Assembly (NCBI GenBank): GCA_020632795.1
Contig: JACKEV010000021.1
Coordinates: 137,066-201,065, forward strand
DNA length: 64,000 nucleotides
Reading direction: 5' to 3'
Source of the DNA: Alphaproteobacteria bacterium
GTDB taxonomy: Bacteria > Myxococcota_A > UBA796 > CAJQPC01
The notes under the pieces were generated by a model. It saw only the letters and a list, made by a program, of their open reading frames with translations, searched no databases and had not been told where the DNA came from. Numbering within the stretch: position 1 is the first letter of the stretch; each line of letters begins with the position of its first letter. Below are positions 43,670 to 52,159 of this stretch, piece after piece. A program made the translations under genes and the position numbers.

Positions 43670-44161
43670 TCAGCGGTTCTCCTGGCCGGGGGAGGGGACG
43701 CTCAGCGTCTGCCACGCCCCGCCGTCCGGCACCCGCCCCCAGGACACGTCAGGCTCCTGGGGGCCGAACTCGACCCCGTCGATCACGCTCGGGTTGCCGT
43801 CGTCGTCGACGTACACCAGGGCGAGGCGCTCGCCGTCCTTGCTCAGCTTGAAGGAGAGGTGCCAGGCGCTGATCTGGGGCTCCTCGTCGGCCCACAACAG
43901 CAGGTGGCCGCCGGCCGGGACCACGATGTCGCCCAGGGCGTGCAGGGTGGGCTCGTTCAGGTCGTCGGTCATGTACAGGCCCGCGACGGAGACGTCCTCG
44001 TCGGCGGGGTTGTACAGCTCGACCCAGTCCGCGTAGCTGCCCTCCTCGTTGGGGATGGTCTCCTGGTTGCTGGCCATGAACTCGTTGAGCACCAGGTCGA
44101 GCCGCGGGTCGGCCTTGCAGCCGAGCGACAGGGGCAGGAGCCAGGGAATCCAGCGGGGCAT
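43670..44161 (-). CDS. Lamin-tail-domain lipoprotein
   Basis: 163 residues. Lipobox LSLGC, then VLNEFMASNQETIPNEEGSYADWVELYNP and HALGDIVVPAGGHLLLWAD match the lamin tail domain, paralogous to 38358-38918. First gene of the HlyD-VTC-DUF4956 operon. GGAG lies 11 nt before the ATG. Probably surface-displayed. Confidence 0.83.
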   Translation of the reverse strand: MPRWIPWLLPLSLGCKADPRLDLVLNEFMASNQETIPNEEGSYADWVELYNPADEDVSVAGLYMTDDLNEPTLHALGDIVVPAGGHLLLWADEEPQISAWHLSFKLSKDGERLALVYVDDDGNPSVIDGVEFGPQEPDVSWGRVPDGGAWQTLSVPSPGQENR

Positions 44162-44281
44162 GGTGTCGGTTGCTCCACAGACGAGGCGTAGGATTGTGAC
44201 ATTGGGGTGACGGCGTGTCTATCGACCCGGCGTCAAGATGACGCTACGTTTGCTGACGCACAACCTCGGGCCACCACCGCC

Positions 44282-45367
44282 GTGATTCTGTCCATGCTGT
44301 TGAGCCAGGCCGCCTGGGGGGTCGAGGACGGGCGTTGCCACGCCTGGATGCCCGCCGAGCGGGTGGCCCGGATCGACCAGGACGCCCTCAACGAGCTGTC
44401 CGGGCTGGTCGCGAGCCGGGCGCACCCCGGCACGCTCTGGGCCCACAACGACGCCGGGGGCAGCGCCACCCTCTACGCGGTGGGGATCGACGGGGCCGAC
44501 CAGGGGGCGTTCTTCCTCCCCGGGGCCGACAACGTCGACTGGGAGGACATCGCGGTGGGCCCCTGCGGCGCGGACGTCGACGCCTGCGCCTGCCTCTACA
44601 TCGGCGACATCGGGGACAACGACGACGAGCGGGGCGGCGGGGTGATCTGGCGCGTGCCCGAGCCGATCCCCGGCGCGGGTGGCACGGGCCAGGGCGGCGT
44701 GCCCGAGGCCCTGCGCTTCCGCTACCCCGACGGCCCCCACGACGCCGAGGCGCTGCTCGTCGACCCCCTCACCGGCGAGGTCGCCGTCGTCACCAAGGAG
44801 AGCCCGGCGGGGGTCTACCTCTTCCCCCAGGCCCCCCCGGTGGCGGGCGCCGAGGTGGTCCTGACCCGCGCGGGCACCCTGGACCTCTCCGCGCTGGACG
44901 TGGACGAGACCGAGATCACCGGCGCCGACGTCTCGCCCCTGGGGGACCGGGTGGTGGTGCGCACCGACGCCGACGTGGTCCTCTTCCATCGGCCCGACGG
45001 CGGGGGGCTCGCCGAGACCCTGGCCAGCGCGGGCAGCCCCCTGCCCGGCCCCCCCGAGGAGGACGCCGAGGCGGTGGCGTTCACCCTGGACGGCCAGTCG
45101 CTCCTCCTGGCCGGGGAGTCCGAGCAGGCCGCGCTCTGGGCCATCGACTGCGTCAGCTTCGAGCCCTCCGAGGCCGACACCGCGGACCCGCTGGTGGCCT
45201 GCGACGGCCGGCGGTGCGGGTGCAGCGCAGCAGGGGGGCCCTCCGGGATGGCGATGGCGGCGGCGTTGTGGGGGATGCTCGCGCTGAAGCGGCGGCGTCG
45301 CGTACACTCGGGGCACCCCTGCGTCCGGAACGCCCCGAAGACGGAGAGATCCCATGTCCCTCGCTGA
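44282..45367 (+). CDS. Secreted protein with MYXO-CTERM-like tail
   Basis: 361 residues. Signal-like N-terminus (ILSMLLSQAAWG), then a WD40/propeller-like region with LNELSGLVASRAHPGTLWAHNDAGG and VDWEDIAVGPCG, typical of secreted esterase-like/phytase-like domains. The end CGCSAAGGPSGMAMAAALWGMLALKRRRR (Cys-rich hinge, hydrophobic helix, Arg cluster at 337-340) resembles the MYXO-CTERM sorting signal. 21 extra residues follow the Arg cluster. Start GTG at 44282 or ATG at 44294. TACGTT upstream is a possible -10. Confidence 0.7.
   Translation: MILSMLLSQAAWGVEDGRCHAWMPAERVARIDQDALNELSGLVASRAHPGTLWAHNDAGGSATLYAVGIDGADQGAFFLPGADNVDWEDIAVGPCGADVDACACLYIGDIGDNDDERGGGVIWRVPEPIPGAGGTGQGGVPEALRFRYPDGPHDAEALLVDPLTGEVAVVTKESPAGVYLFPQAPPVAGAEVVLTRAGTLDLSALDVDETEITGADVSPLGDRVVVRTDADVVLFHRPDGGGLAETLASAGSPLPGPPEEDAEAVAFTLDGQSLLLAGESEQAALWAIDCVSFEPSEADTADPLVACDGRRCGCSAAGGPSGMAMAAALWGMLALKRRRRVHSGHPCVRNAPKTERSHVPR
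45303..45308 (+). promoter_or_regulatory. Candidate -10 inside the end of the preceding gene
   Basis: TACACT lies 46 nt before the ATG at 45354, within the coding tail of the 44282 gene; GGAGAG sits 7 nt before the start. No good -35. Confidence 0.35.
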
Positions 45368-45701
45368 CGCCCTGAAGAAGGTCCGGGATGACATCACCGA
45401 CCTGACCGCCCTGGAGGTCCTCACCTTCACCGGCACGCTGGAGCAGACCGAGTTCAACGGCGACGCGCTGGACTGGAACCGCTTCACCCCCAACTCCGAG
45501 CGCAGCACGCTCGTCCTGGTCGCGGCCACCCGCGTCCGGCCGAACATGGACGTCGTGAACTTCTACACGAACAACCCCGGCACGGAGACGCGGGAGGAGC
45601 TGATCGAGCTGCACCGCTCCGTGCTGGAGGTCGGCATGCAGGTCCGCATGGACTTCATCAAGATGTTCAAGGACCAGATCCTGAGCCAGCTCACCGGATG
45701 A
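45354..45701 (+). CDS. Hypothetical protein
   Basis: 115 residues, soluble, mixed alpha/beta, no recognised domain. Overlaps the next gene by ATGA and the 3-prime end of the previous gene. Context makes it a probable partner of the 442-residue product. GGAGAG precedes the ATG. Confidence 0.65.
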   Translation: MSLADALKKVRDDITDLTALEVLTFTGTLEQTEFNGDALDWNRFTPNSERSTLVLVAATRVRPNMDVVNFYTNNPGTETREELIELHRSVLEVGMQVRMDFIKMFKDQILSQLTG

Positions 45702-47026
45702 GCGGCCACGGGGACCGGCTCGACGCGCTCCTCGCGCTGCCGGACGACCTCTACACCCTCCAGCGCCGGCTCGGGGTCTCGCCGAACCCCGTCGTCGACG
45801 CCCCGGTTCGCCTGTATGCGGAGCCCCGCGCGGCGGAGGTGCGGCGGCGGCTCTCCCGGCTGGGCTACCCCGCGGACGGCCTCCGGCAGTTCCAGGAGGA
45901 GGCCGGCCTGCAGGCCGATGGGCACCTCGACCCGGCGTCCTGGGGGGCGCTGGCGTCGCTGGCGACCTTCGATGGGCCGCTCGACCCCGCGCGCTTTACC
46001 CGGGACGGCGCTCGCCTGCCCGCGCTGGAGCGCTCGCTGATGTGGCGCATGGCCCAGCTCAAGCTCGGGGATCCGCCCGACTTCTCGGCCGGACCTCCCG
46101 GAGGCGAGCAGGTGGGGGCGGCGCTCAGCCGCGGCCGCAGCCGGCTGGACCGGATGAAGCGGGAGCTGCGTGACAAGGCCGGGGCGCCCCCCGGAGACCC
46201 CCCGGAGCTGCTCGACCTGCTGCTCGACGTGGACGCGCTCCACCCCCCGCTGGGGCGCCGCGTCAAGACGTCAAGGGACGCTCAGGCTGCGCTGGCCGGG
46301 GTCCAGGGCCAGCTCGTGGGCCTGCCTGCCCGCCCGAGGCGCCGCAGAGGCCGCCGCCAGGAGGACCTGGACGTGCCCGTCGACGGCCTGGCCCAGGAGG
46401 TGGTCACCGAGGCGGAGCTGGACGGGGTCATCGAGGAGGTGCTGCCCCTCTTCGAGGCCGACGGCGTCGGCGCCGGCTGGAGCGCCTTCCTCCAGCGGCC
46501 GGAGCATGTGTGGACCGGGCAGCGGCACGCCGAGGGCTGGCTCAAGCGGGCGCGGGCGCGCGTCGAAGAGGGGCCGGGCGGCCTGCGGCGCGCGCTGGAG
46601 GGGCGGCTGGGGGGCGCGGAGGAGCTGGACGACGTCGCCTGGACCAGCGTGTTCCGGGTGGTCTACCACCGCCTCGTGGCGCTGTTCGACGCCTGCGTGC
46701 GCGCGGCGGCGGGCGTGGTCCGCGGGGTCGCCGGGGTCGTCACCCTGCCCGCGCAGGGGCCCGACACCGCGCTGATGCCGGTGGGGCCTCGGCTGCGCGT
46801 CCTGACGTCCACCGAGACCTCCCGGGAGGGGGTCCTCGCCCTGACGCGCGAGGTGCGGCGGCACGGCGAGATCGTCGGACTGTCTCTGGAGATCCTCGGC
46901 CTCATCGTGGACGTCACCGCGACGGTGGCCACCTCGGCGGCGGCGCCAGCGGTCCTGATCCCGCGGCTCCTGCGGCGGGCGCCCAGGGTCCTCCAGGCGG
47001 GCCGACGGCTGGCCGCGATCGCATAG
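45698..47026 (+). CDS. Protein with peptidoglycan-binding-like motif
   Basis: 442 residues. Residues ~45-85 (EVRRRLSRLGYPADGLRQFQEEAGLQADGHLD) resemble a peptidoglycan-binding (PGBD) three-helix domain. The remainder is long helical with a hydrophobic C-terminal half (VDVTATVATSAAAPAVLIP). No catalytic domain. ATGA-coupled to the 115-residue gene. The PGBD plus hydrophobic end suggests envelope association; no signal peptide is seen. Confidence 0.62.
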   Translation: MSGHGDRLDALLALPDDLYTLQRRLGVSPNPVVDAPVRLYAEPRAAEVRRRLSRLGYPADGLRQFQEEAGLQADGHLDPASWGALASLATFDGPLDPARFTRDGARLPALERSLMWRMAQLKLGDPPDFSAGPPGGEQVGAALSRGRSRLDRMKRELRDKAGAPPGDPPELLDLLLDVDALHPPLGRRVKTSRDAQAALAGVQGQLVGLPARPRRRRGRRQEDLDVPVDGLAQEVVTEAELDGVIEEVLPLFEADGVGAGWSAFLQRPEHVWTGQRHAEGWLKRARARVEEGPGGLRRALEGRLGGAEELDDVAWTSVFRVVYHRLVALFDACVRAAAGVVRGVAGVVTLPAQGPDTALMPVGPRLRVLTSTETSREGVLALTREVRRHGEIVGLSLEILGLIVDVTATVATSAAAPAVLIPRLLRRAPRVLQAGRRLAAIA

Positions 47027-47029
47027 ACT
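47024..47029 (+). promoter_or_regulatory. Candidate -10 hexamer, leaderless start
   Basis: TAGACT overlaps the previous stop codon and lies 7 nt before the GTG at 47037 with no ribosome-binding site between; read-through from upstream is an alternative. Confidence 0.3.
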
Positions 47030-47036
47030 CCTCGGC

Positions 47037-48353
47037 GTGTACGTCCACCCCGACACCGATCAGCTCCCCGGCGAGCCCCGGCGCGTCCGTGCGGCCACCG
47101 CCCCGTTCGCTGTGATGACAACCCTCTACGGGCTCTCGGTCACGGCCCTGCTGCTCCTGACCCTCGGCCTGTGGCCTCTGGCGCTCCTGGGGGTCGCGGT
47201 GTGGGGCTGGGTGCCCTGCCAGCCCCGCGCCGATCAGGTGCTGCGCTACCTCAAGGCCGCCTGGACCGAGCGCCCGCCGCCCCCGGGCATCCCGCCGCTG
47301 TCCCGGGTGTGGCTGAGCCTCTGCGTGCTCCAGAAGGTCGCGCTCACCCCCCTGCGCCTGCTGGCCTGGCACCTGGACGAGCTGCTGTACGGCCGGCGGC
47401 TCCGGGACACGCCGGTGGTGGCCCCGGTCATCGTGCTCTCGGCCGCGCGCAGCGGCAGCACCCAGATCGCCCGCTACCTGGAGGAGGACCCGGGCCTGGC
47501 CGCCCCCGCCATGATCCAGTGCGTGTTCCCCTACCTGTGGCTGTGGCGCCTGACGCGGGCCACGCTGGGCCGGGTCCTGCCGGCCGAGACCCTGGACGAT
47601 TTGCTGCATCGCAGCATGACCCGGGAGTTCATCGAGCGCCACGAGCTGGACGCGCTGCGCACGGACAGCTTCGAGGTCATGTACTTCGCCCTGCAGCTCA
47701 TCCACCTCTCCCCGATGTTCGGGCCGGCCTTCATGGCCGACGAGTTCGTGTTCGCGGGCACGGCCGCCCACAACCGCAGGATGTGGGACCAGGACTTCCC
47801 GGCCTTCATCGACCGGCTGGGGCGCAAGACCCTGCTGTTCTCCGGCCTGGGGCCGGACGGGGCGCCCCGGCGGCTGTTCATCAAGGGCCACTTCCTGGAT
47901 GGCGCGGACGCGGTGGCGCGGCGCTTCCCCGACGCCCGCTTCCTCACGGTCATCCGCAAGCCGATCTCGCGCATCCGCAGCCAGCTCAACCACATGCACG
48001 GCAACCCCTTCGAGGAGTCGCTGGGCGCGGCGCCCTGGGCCTGGCTCACCGAGGTCATCGTGCCCGCCGAGGTGGCCTACTGCCGCGCGGAGCAGGCGTG
48101 GTTCACCCGCGCCGAGGGGCCCGCCCGCACGGTGGTCCGCTTCTCCGACTACGTCTCGGACCTGGAGGGCACGATGCGCACGGTGTACCGGGCCTGCCTG
48201 GACACCGAGGCGCTGCCGCCGCACGTCCCGACCGAGCACGCTCCCCGGGAGCGCACGAGCTACACGGTCAATCGGAGCCTGGAGCAGCTCGGCGTGGACA
48301 GCGACGCGGTGGAGGCGCAGCTCCAGGGGTACATCGCGTGGTGCGCTACGTGA
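47037..48353 (+). CDS. Sulfotransferase-family protein
   Basis: 438 residues. Two N-terminal hydrophobic segments, then VIVLSAARSGSTQIARYLEEDP, the 5-prime-phosphosulfate loop, and RFLTVIRKPISRIRSQ, the 3-prime-phosphate motif of PAPS-dependent sulfotransferases. Probably membrane-attached, acting on carbohydrate or lipid. Stop overlaps the convergent DUF1552 gene stop by 8 bp. Confidence 0.82.
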   Translation: MYVHPDTDQLPGEPRRVRAATAPFAVMTTLYGLSVTALLLLTLGLWPLALLGVAVWGWVPCQPRADQVLRYLKAAWTERPPPPGIPPLSRVWLSLCVLQKVALTPLRLLAWHLDELLYGRRLRDTPVVAPVIVLSAARSGSTQIARYLEEDPGLAAPAMIQCVFPYLWLWRLTRATLGRVLPAETLDDLLHRSMTREFIERHELDALRTDSFEVMYFALQLIHLSPMFGPAFMADEFVFAGTAAHNRRMWDQDFPAFIDRLGRKTLLFSGLGPDGAPRRLFIKGHFLDGADAVARRFPDARFLTVIRKPISRIRSQLNHMHGNPFEESLGAAPWAWLTEVIVPAEVAYCRAEQAWFTRAEGPARTVVRFSDYVSDLEGTMRTVYRACLDTEALPPHVPTEHAPRERTSYTVNRSLEQLGVDSDAVEAQLQGYIAWCAT

Positions 48354-49671
48354 GCAGCTCCGAGAACACCGTGTTCGCGTAGCCCGCGCCCGCCCCGAAG
48401 CTGGTGACGTCCACCCCGGCCCCGCGCAGCGCGGTGTAGACGCCGATGGAGGTGTTCTCCAGCGAGACGGAGCGGTAGTGGACCCCGCCGCGCAGCCGCC
48501 CGTTGCCCTTGCCGGCGACGAGGATGGGGTAGTTCTGGTTGGAGTGGGTCCAGCCGTCGGCCAGCTCGGTGGTGCAGAGGATGCCGCAGTGGTCGAGCAG
48601 GCTGCCGTCGCCCTCGGGGGTGTCCGCGAGGGTCTGCAGGAAGACCGCGAGCTGGCCCATCGTGAAGGTGATGGCCGCGTGCACGGTGTCCTGGGGCATG
48701 GCCTCCTCGTGGCAGAGGGTGTGCAGCCCGTTCGCGGCGCCCACCTGCCACACCACCACCCCCGAGCCGCAGGTGCTGAACTGCACCGAGAAGGCGCGGG
48801 TCAGGTCGCAGGCCAGGGCCAGGGCGATGAGCTGGCTCATGATGAGGTTCTTCTGCTCGATCTGCTCCTGGCCGTTGACGTCGGGGTAGGACTCCGGCTC
48901 GTCGAACGCCGTGCAGGCGCCCACGTTGGCGGCGATCTGTGTCTCCAGGGTGCGCACGCTGTCGAGGTACTGCTCCACCCGGAGCCGGTCGTCGTAGCCC
49001 AGGCTGCGCTGCAGGTCGATGGCCTGGTCGACCACGGCGTCGAGCACCGACTGGCGGGCGAGGTCCACGCGGGGGTCGTCGGGGGTGGAGAACAGGCGGT
49101 TGTAGACCGCGCGGGGGTCGTACTCGGAGGGGTTGACGTTGTTCGGGCCGTTGTGGCTGAGGTGCTCGAAGGTGGAGCCCTCGTCGGTGCCCCGGAAGCG
49201 GGTGACCCCCAGCTCCAGGCTGCGGAAGGGGGTCTGCCCGGAGAAGTGGTCGGCGGCGACCTGGTCCACCGACTGCCGGTTGAAGGTGGACACGATGGTG
49301 TCGCGGGTGGTGCCGAGCTGGTAGTAGACGTCGCCGGCCAGGATGCCCGACATGCCGGAGTGGTGGGGGTGGGTGGCGGTCTTGATCTCGCAGCCCGAGA
49401 CCACGCTGAGGTAGGGGACCAGGCCGCTCAAGGGCGAAAGCTCGGCGCTGGGGGACCAGCCGGAGCCCGTGGTGGAGGGCACGAAGTGCTCGGGGCGGGT
49501 GCCGTTGCCCCAGAACCACAGGCCGAAGCGGTCGGGGGCGACGGCCTCGGTGGCCAGGGCCTGCCCGCGCCGCCAGAACATCGCCTCCAGCAGGGGCAGG
49601 GGCACGGCCACGGCCGCGCCGGCCATCATGCCCCGCAGGAGGGTGCGTCGGCTGATGCGCTTCGCGGTCAT
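48346..49671 (-). CDS. DUF1552 family protein, Tat-exported
   Basis: 441 residues. N-terminal ISRRTLLRGMMAGAAVAVPLP is a Tat signal (S-R-R-x-L-L). The body (NGTRPEHFVP, HHSGMSGILAGD, TFNRQSVDQVAADHF, SLELGVTRF, TTELADGWTHSNQNYPILVAGKGNG) is the DUF1552/DUF1501-like alkaline-phosphatase-superfamily-related family. Always found next to DUF1592 proteins. Start overlaps the upstream stop (ATGA). Function unknown; periplasmic. Confidence 0.88.
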   Translation of the reverse strand: MTAKRISRRTLLRGMMAGAAVAVPLPLLEAMFWRRGQALATEAVAPDRFGLWFWGNGTRPEHFVPSTTGSGWSPSAELSPLSGLVPYLSVVSGCEIKTATHPHHSGMSGILAGDVYYQLGTTRDTIVSTFNRQSVDQVAADHFSGQTPFRSLELGVTRFRGTDEGSTFEHLSHNGPNNVNPSEYDPRAVYNRLFSTPDDPRVDLARQSVLDAVVDQAIDLQRSLGYDDRLRVEQYLDSVRTLETQIAANVGACTAFDEPESYPDVNGQEQIEQKNLIMSQLIALALACDLTRAFSVQFSTCGSGVVVWQVGAANGLHTLCHEEAMPQDTVHAAITFTMGQLAVFLQTLADTPEGDGSLLDHCGILCTTELADGWTHSNQNYPILVAGKGNGRLRGGVHYRSVSLENTSIGVYTALRGAGVDVTSFGAGAGYANTVFSELLT

Positions 49672-52091
49672 TCCGCCCCCTCGTGGGTGCCCAGGCAGGC
49701 GACGTAGGCCACGTCCCCGGAGTTCTCCAGCGGGCCGAAGCCGGTGGCGTAGCCCTGGGCGCGGCACCACTGGTGCATGGCCCGGTCGCAGCGGCGGCCC
49801 ATGCGCTCGGTGCTGCCGTCGCAGGCCGGGTCGAACGCGCTCAGCGCGGTGTAGGTGGAGGAGAACCGGGTGGCGTTCGGGGTGCAGGCCACGGCGAGGT
49901 CCTCGCCAGCGTGCTCCAGCGGGCCGAAGCCGGTGCTGAGGCCCTGGGACGCACACCACCGGTTGATGGCGGCGTTGCAGTCGGGGCTGACCGGGTTGGT
50001 GCTGACGCAGCCGCCGTGCTGGGCGGCCATCGCGCCGAAGGTGGCGCCGAGCACGGTGACCTCGGTGGCGTCGAGGCAGCTCAGGGCCGCCGCGCCGTCG
50101 TCCTGGGCCACCGGGCCGAAGCCGGTCACCGCGCAGCCGTTCGCCGCGCAGGTGCGGTTCACCGCCGCGTTGCAGGGGCCGCTGGTCTCGGTGGCGTCGG
50201 GATCGCAGGCGCTGTGGGCGGCCACCAGGGCGGCGTCGGTGGTCACCCAGACGTCCACGCCCAGGGCCTCATCCACGGCCCCGTCGTCGTCGTTGTCGAC
50301 CCCGTCGCAGGTCTCGGGGGGCGGCCAGGGGCCCACGCAGGTCAGCCAGCGGCCGTCGCTGCACTCCTGGAGGCCGCGCCCCCAGGGCGCCTCGCAGGCC
50401 CGCACCACGCCCTCGTCCACCGCGCCGTCGGCGTCCTGGTCGGCGCCGTCGCACAGCTCGTGGGGGGCGGGGGCGTCGACGTCGTCGGGCTCCAGGGCGT
50501 AGCGGAAGGGCTCGCTGGTGACGACGTCGATGACCAGGGGCTCGAAGCGGTATCCGGCGTCCGCGAAGCCCGCCGCCAGGGCGTCGAGGGCGGGCTGGTC
50601 CCAGGTCTCCTCGACGACCCCGAGGGCGTCCCGCCAGAGCTGGGACGGCACGCAGACCCCGAAGCGCTCGTGCGCGGCCAGCACGGCCCCCAGCTCGGTC
50701 GCGCCGTAGACGTCCTGGCCCTCGATGGTGGCCGAGGCGTCGATGTTCTGGCCGTTGTCCAGCTCGCGCCGCTGGCCGGCGGCGTCGAAGTGCTCCAGGG
50801 CGAAGCCCACCGGGTCCATGAGCTGGTGGCAGCTCGCGCAGGTGGGGTCGGTCATGTGCTGCTCGAGCTGGTCCCGAAGGGTGCCCCCGCCCTCGACCTC
50901 GTCCAGGGAGGCCAGCACGCCCTCCGGCGGCGGCGGGATGTCCTGGCACAGGATGCGGTTGCGCACGAACTTGCCGCGCAGGGTGGGGGAGGTCAGCGTG
51001 CTGTGGGCGTTCAGGGAGAGGATGCCCATGCGGCCCATCAGCCCGCCCCGGTCCAGCTCGGCGGGCAGCCGCACGCGCTGGAACCCCGGCCCCGAGTACG
51101 GCACGCCGTAGAGCCCCGCCAGGGTGGCGTCCACGTAGGCGATGTCGGTGGTCAGCAGGGTGCGCAGGTCGGCGTCCTCGTCCAGGGCGATCTCCTGGAA
51201 CAGCAGGCGCAGCTCCTGGTCCATCGCGCTGCGGGCGGTGGCGTCGAACCAGGGGTAGAGGGTGGGGTCCTTGTCCACCAGGGCGATGCGGTCCAGGGCC
51301 ATCCACTCGGCGAAGAAGCGGCCGAAGGCCTCCTGGGCGGCGTCGGTGGCCAGCAGGCGCTCGGCGTGCTCGCGCAGCACGTCGGGGTCGCTCAAGCGGC
51401 CGTCGTCAGCATCGGCGGCCAGCGCGGCGTCCGGGGGCCGATCGGTCAGGAAGAAGGCGAGGCGGGCGGCCAGCTCGTGGTCGGTGTAGCGGCGGCGCTC
51501 GCCCTCGGGGGCCCCGCGCTCCACCCGGAAGAGGAAGTGGGGGCTGAGCAGCACCATCGCGACCGACGCGCGGGCGGCGAGGGTGGGGTTGTCGAGGCTG
51601 GCGTCGACGGCGCTGTAGAGCGCGACGAGGTCGTCCAGCTCGGCGACGTCGACGGGGCGGCGCCAGGCGTCCCGGGCCAGCTCGGCCAGCCAGGGGCGCA
51701 CGCAGCCCTCCACCGGGTCGTCGACGAGGTCCTCCCGGCCCAGCGGCCCGGCGGGGGCGCAGCCCAGGGTCTCGGTGAGCCCGGTGGCGTCGGGCAGGGC
51801 GAGCTCGGCCACCGCCCAGGCGGCGGACTCGTACTGCTCCAGCTCATAGGGCGCGACGGTGGCCTGCCCCGCGCCCACGGCGGCGAAGTTGTAGAGCACG
51901 TAGTCCGCCGGCAGCTCGCCCTCGAAGGCCACCCCGAGCAGGTCCTCGACGGCGTTCCGCCACTGCACCTCGGTGAGCCGGTGCATCGTGGCGCCGCGCA
52001 CCGAGGACGCAGGCACCTCATCCGGGGGACCGGAGCGGCCCCGATCGCAGGCGCCGAGGAGGAGCAGGGCGGTCAGGAGGTGGCGGGGCAT
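49668..52091 (-). CDS. DUF1592 multi-domain lipoprotein with CxxCH haem-like site and MopE motif
   Basis: 807 residues. Lipobox LLLLGAC, then the usual PSD order: DUF1587 (TMHRLTEVQWRNAVEDLLGV), DUF1595 (ARDAWRRPVDVAELDDLVALYS), DUF1592, DUF1588 with CASCHQLMDPVGFALEHFD (CxxCH), and DUF1585. It is followed by two MopE-like Asp-rich motifs (CDGADQDADGAVDEG; CDGVDNDDDGAVDEA) and three Cys-containing repeats with TGFGPL. Such proteins with DUF1552 are common in Planctomycetes and Myxococcota. The C-terminal extension is unusual. Start at 52091. Confidence 0.9.
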   Translation of the reverse strand: MPRHLLTALLLLGACDRGRSGPPDEVPASSVRGATMHRLTEVQWRNAVEDLLGVAFEGELPADYVLYNFAAVGAGQATVAPYELEQYESAAWAVAELALPDATGLTETLGCAPAGPLGREDLVDDPVEGCVRPWLAELARDAWRRPVDVAELDDLVALYSAVDASLDNPTLAARASVAMVLLSPHFLFRVERGAPEGERRRYTDHELAARLAFFLTDRPPDAALAADADDGRLSDPDVLREHAERLLATDAAQEAFGRFFAEWMALDRIALVDKDPTLYPWFDATARSAMDQELRLLFQEIALDEDADLRTLLTTDIAYVDATLAGLYGVPYSGPGFQRVRLPAELDRGGLMGRMGILSLNAHSTLTSPTLRGKFVRNRILCQDIPPPPEGVLASLDEVEGGGTLRDQLEQHMTDPTCASCHQLMDPVGFALEHFDAAGQRRELDNGQNIDASATIEGQDVYGATELGAVLAAHERFGVCVPSQLWRDALGVVEETWDQPALDALAAGFADAGYRFEPLVIDVVTSEPFRYALEPDDVDAPAPHELCDGADQDADGAVDEGVVRACEAPWGRGLQECSDGRWLTCVGPWPPPETCDGVDNDDDGAVDEALGVDVWVTTDAALVAAHSACDPDATETSGPCNAAVNRTCAANGCAVTGFGPVAQDDGAAALSCLDATEVTVLGATFGAMAAQHGGCVSTNPVSPDCNAAINRWCASQGLSTGFGPLEHAGEDLAVACTPNATRFSSTYTALSAFDPACDGSTERMGRRCDRAMHQWCRAQGYATGFGPLENSGDVAYVACLGTHEGAE

Positions 52092-52100
52092 GAGGCGCGC

Positions 52101-52106
52101 AGTATA
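52101..52106 (-). promoter_or_regulatory. Candidate -10 hexamer, leaderless start
   Basis: The minus strand reads TATACT 9 nt before the ATG at 52091, with no ribosome-binding site between. It is the closest match to TATAAT in the window. No -35. Confidence 0.45.
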
Positions 52107-52124
52107 GCGCGGATGGGGACGCGG

Positions 52125-52159
52125 AGGGTGGCGATTGCGCTACCGGGCGTCGCTACCCT
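52125..52159. terminator. Hairpin spanning the clpA stop codon
   Basis: AGGGTGGCGA (52125-52134) and TCGCTACCCT (52150-52159) pair except for one mismatch, with a 15-nt loop. It overlaps the last codons of clpA and lies upstream of the 52091 gene. No T-run. Confidence 0.35.
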
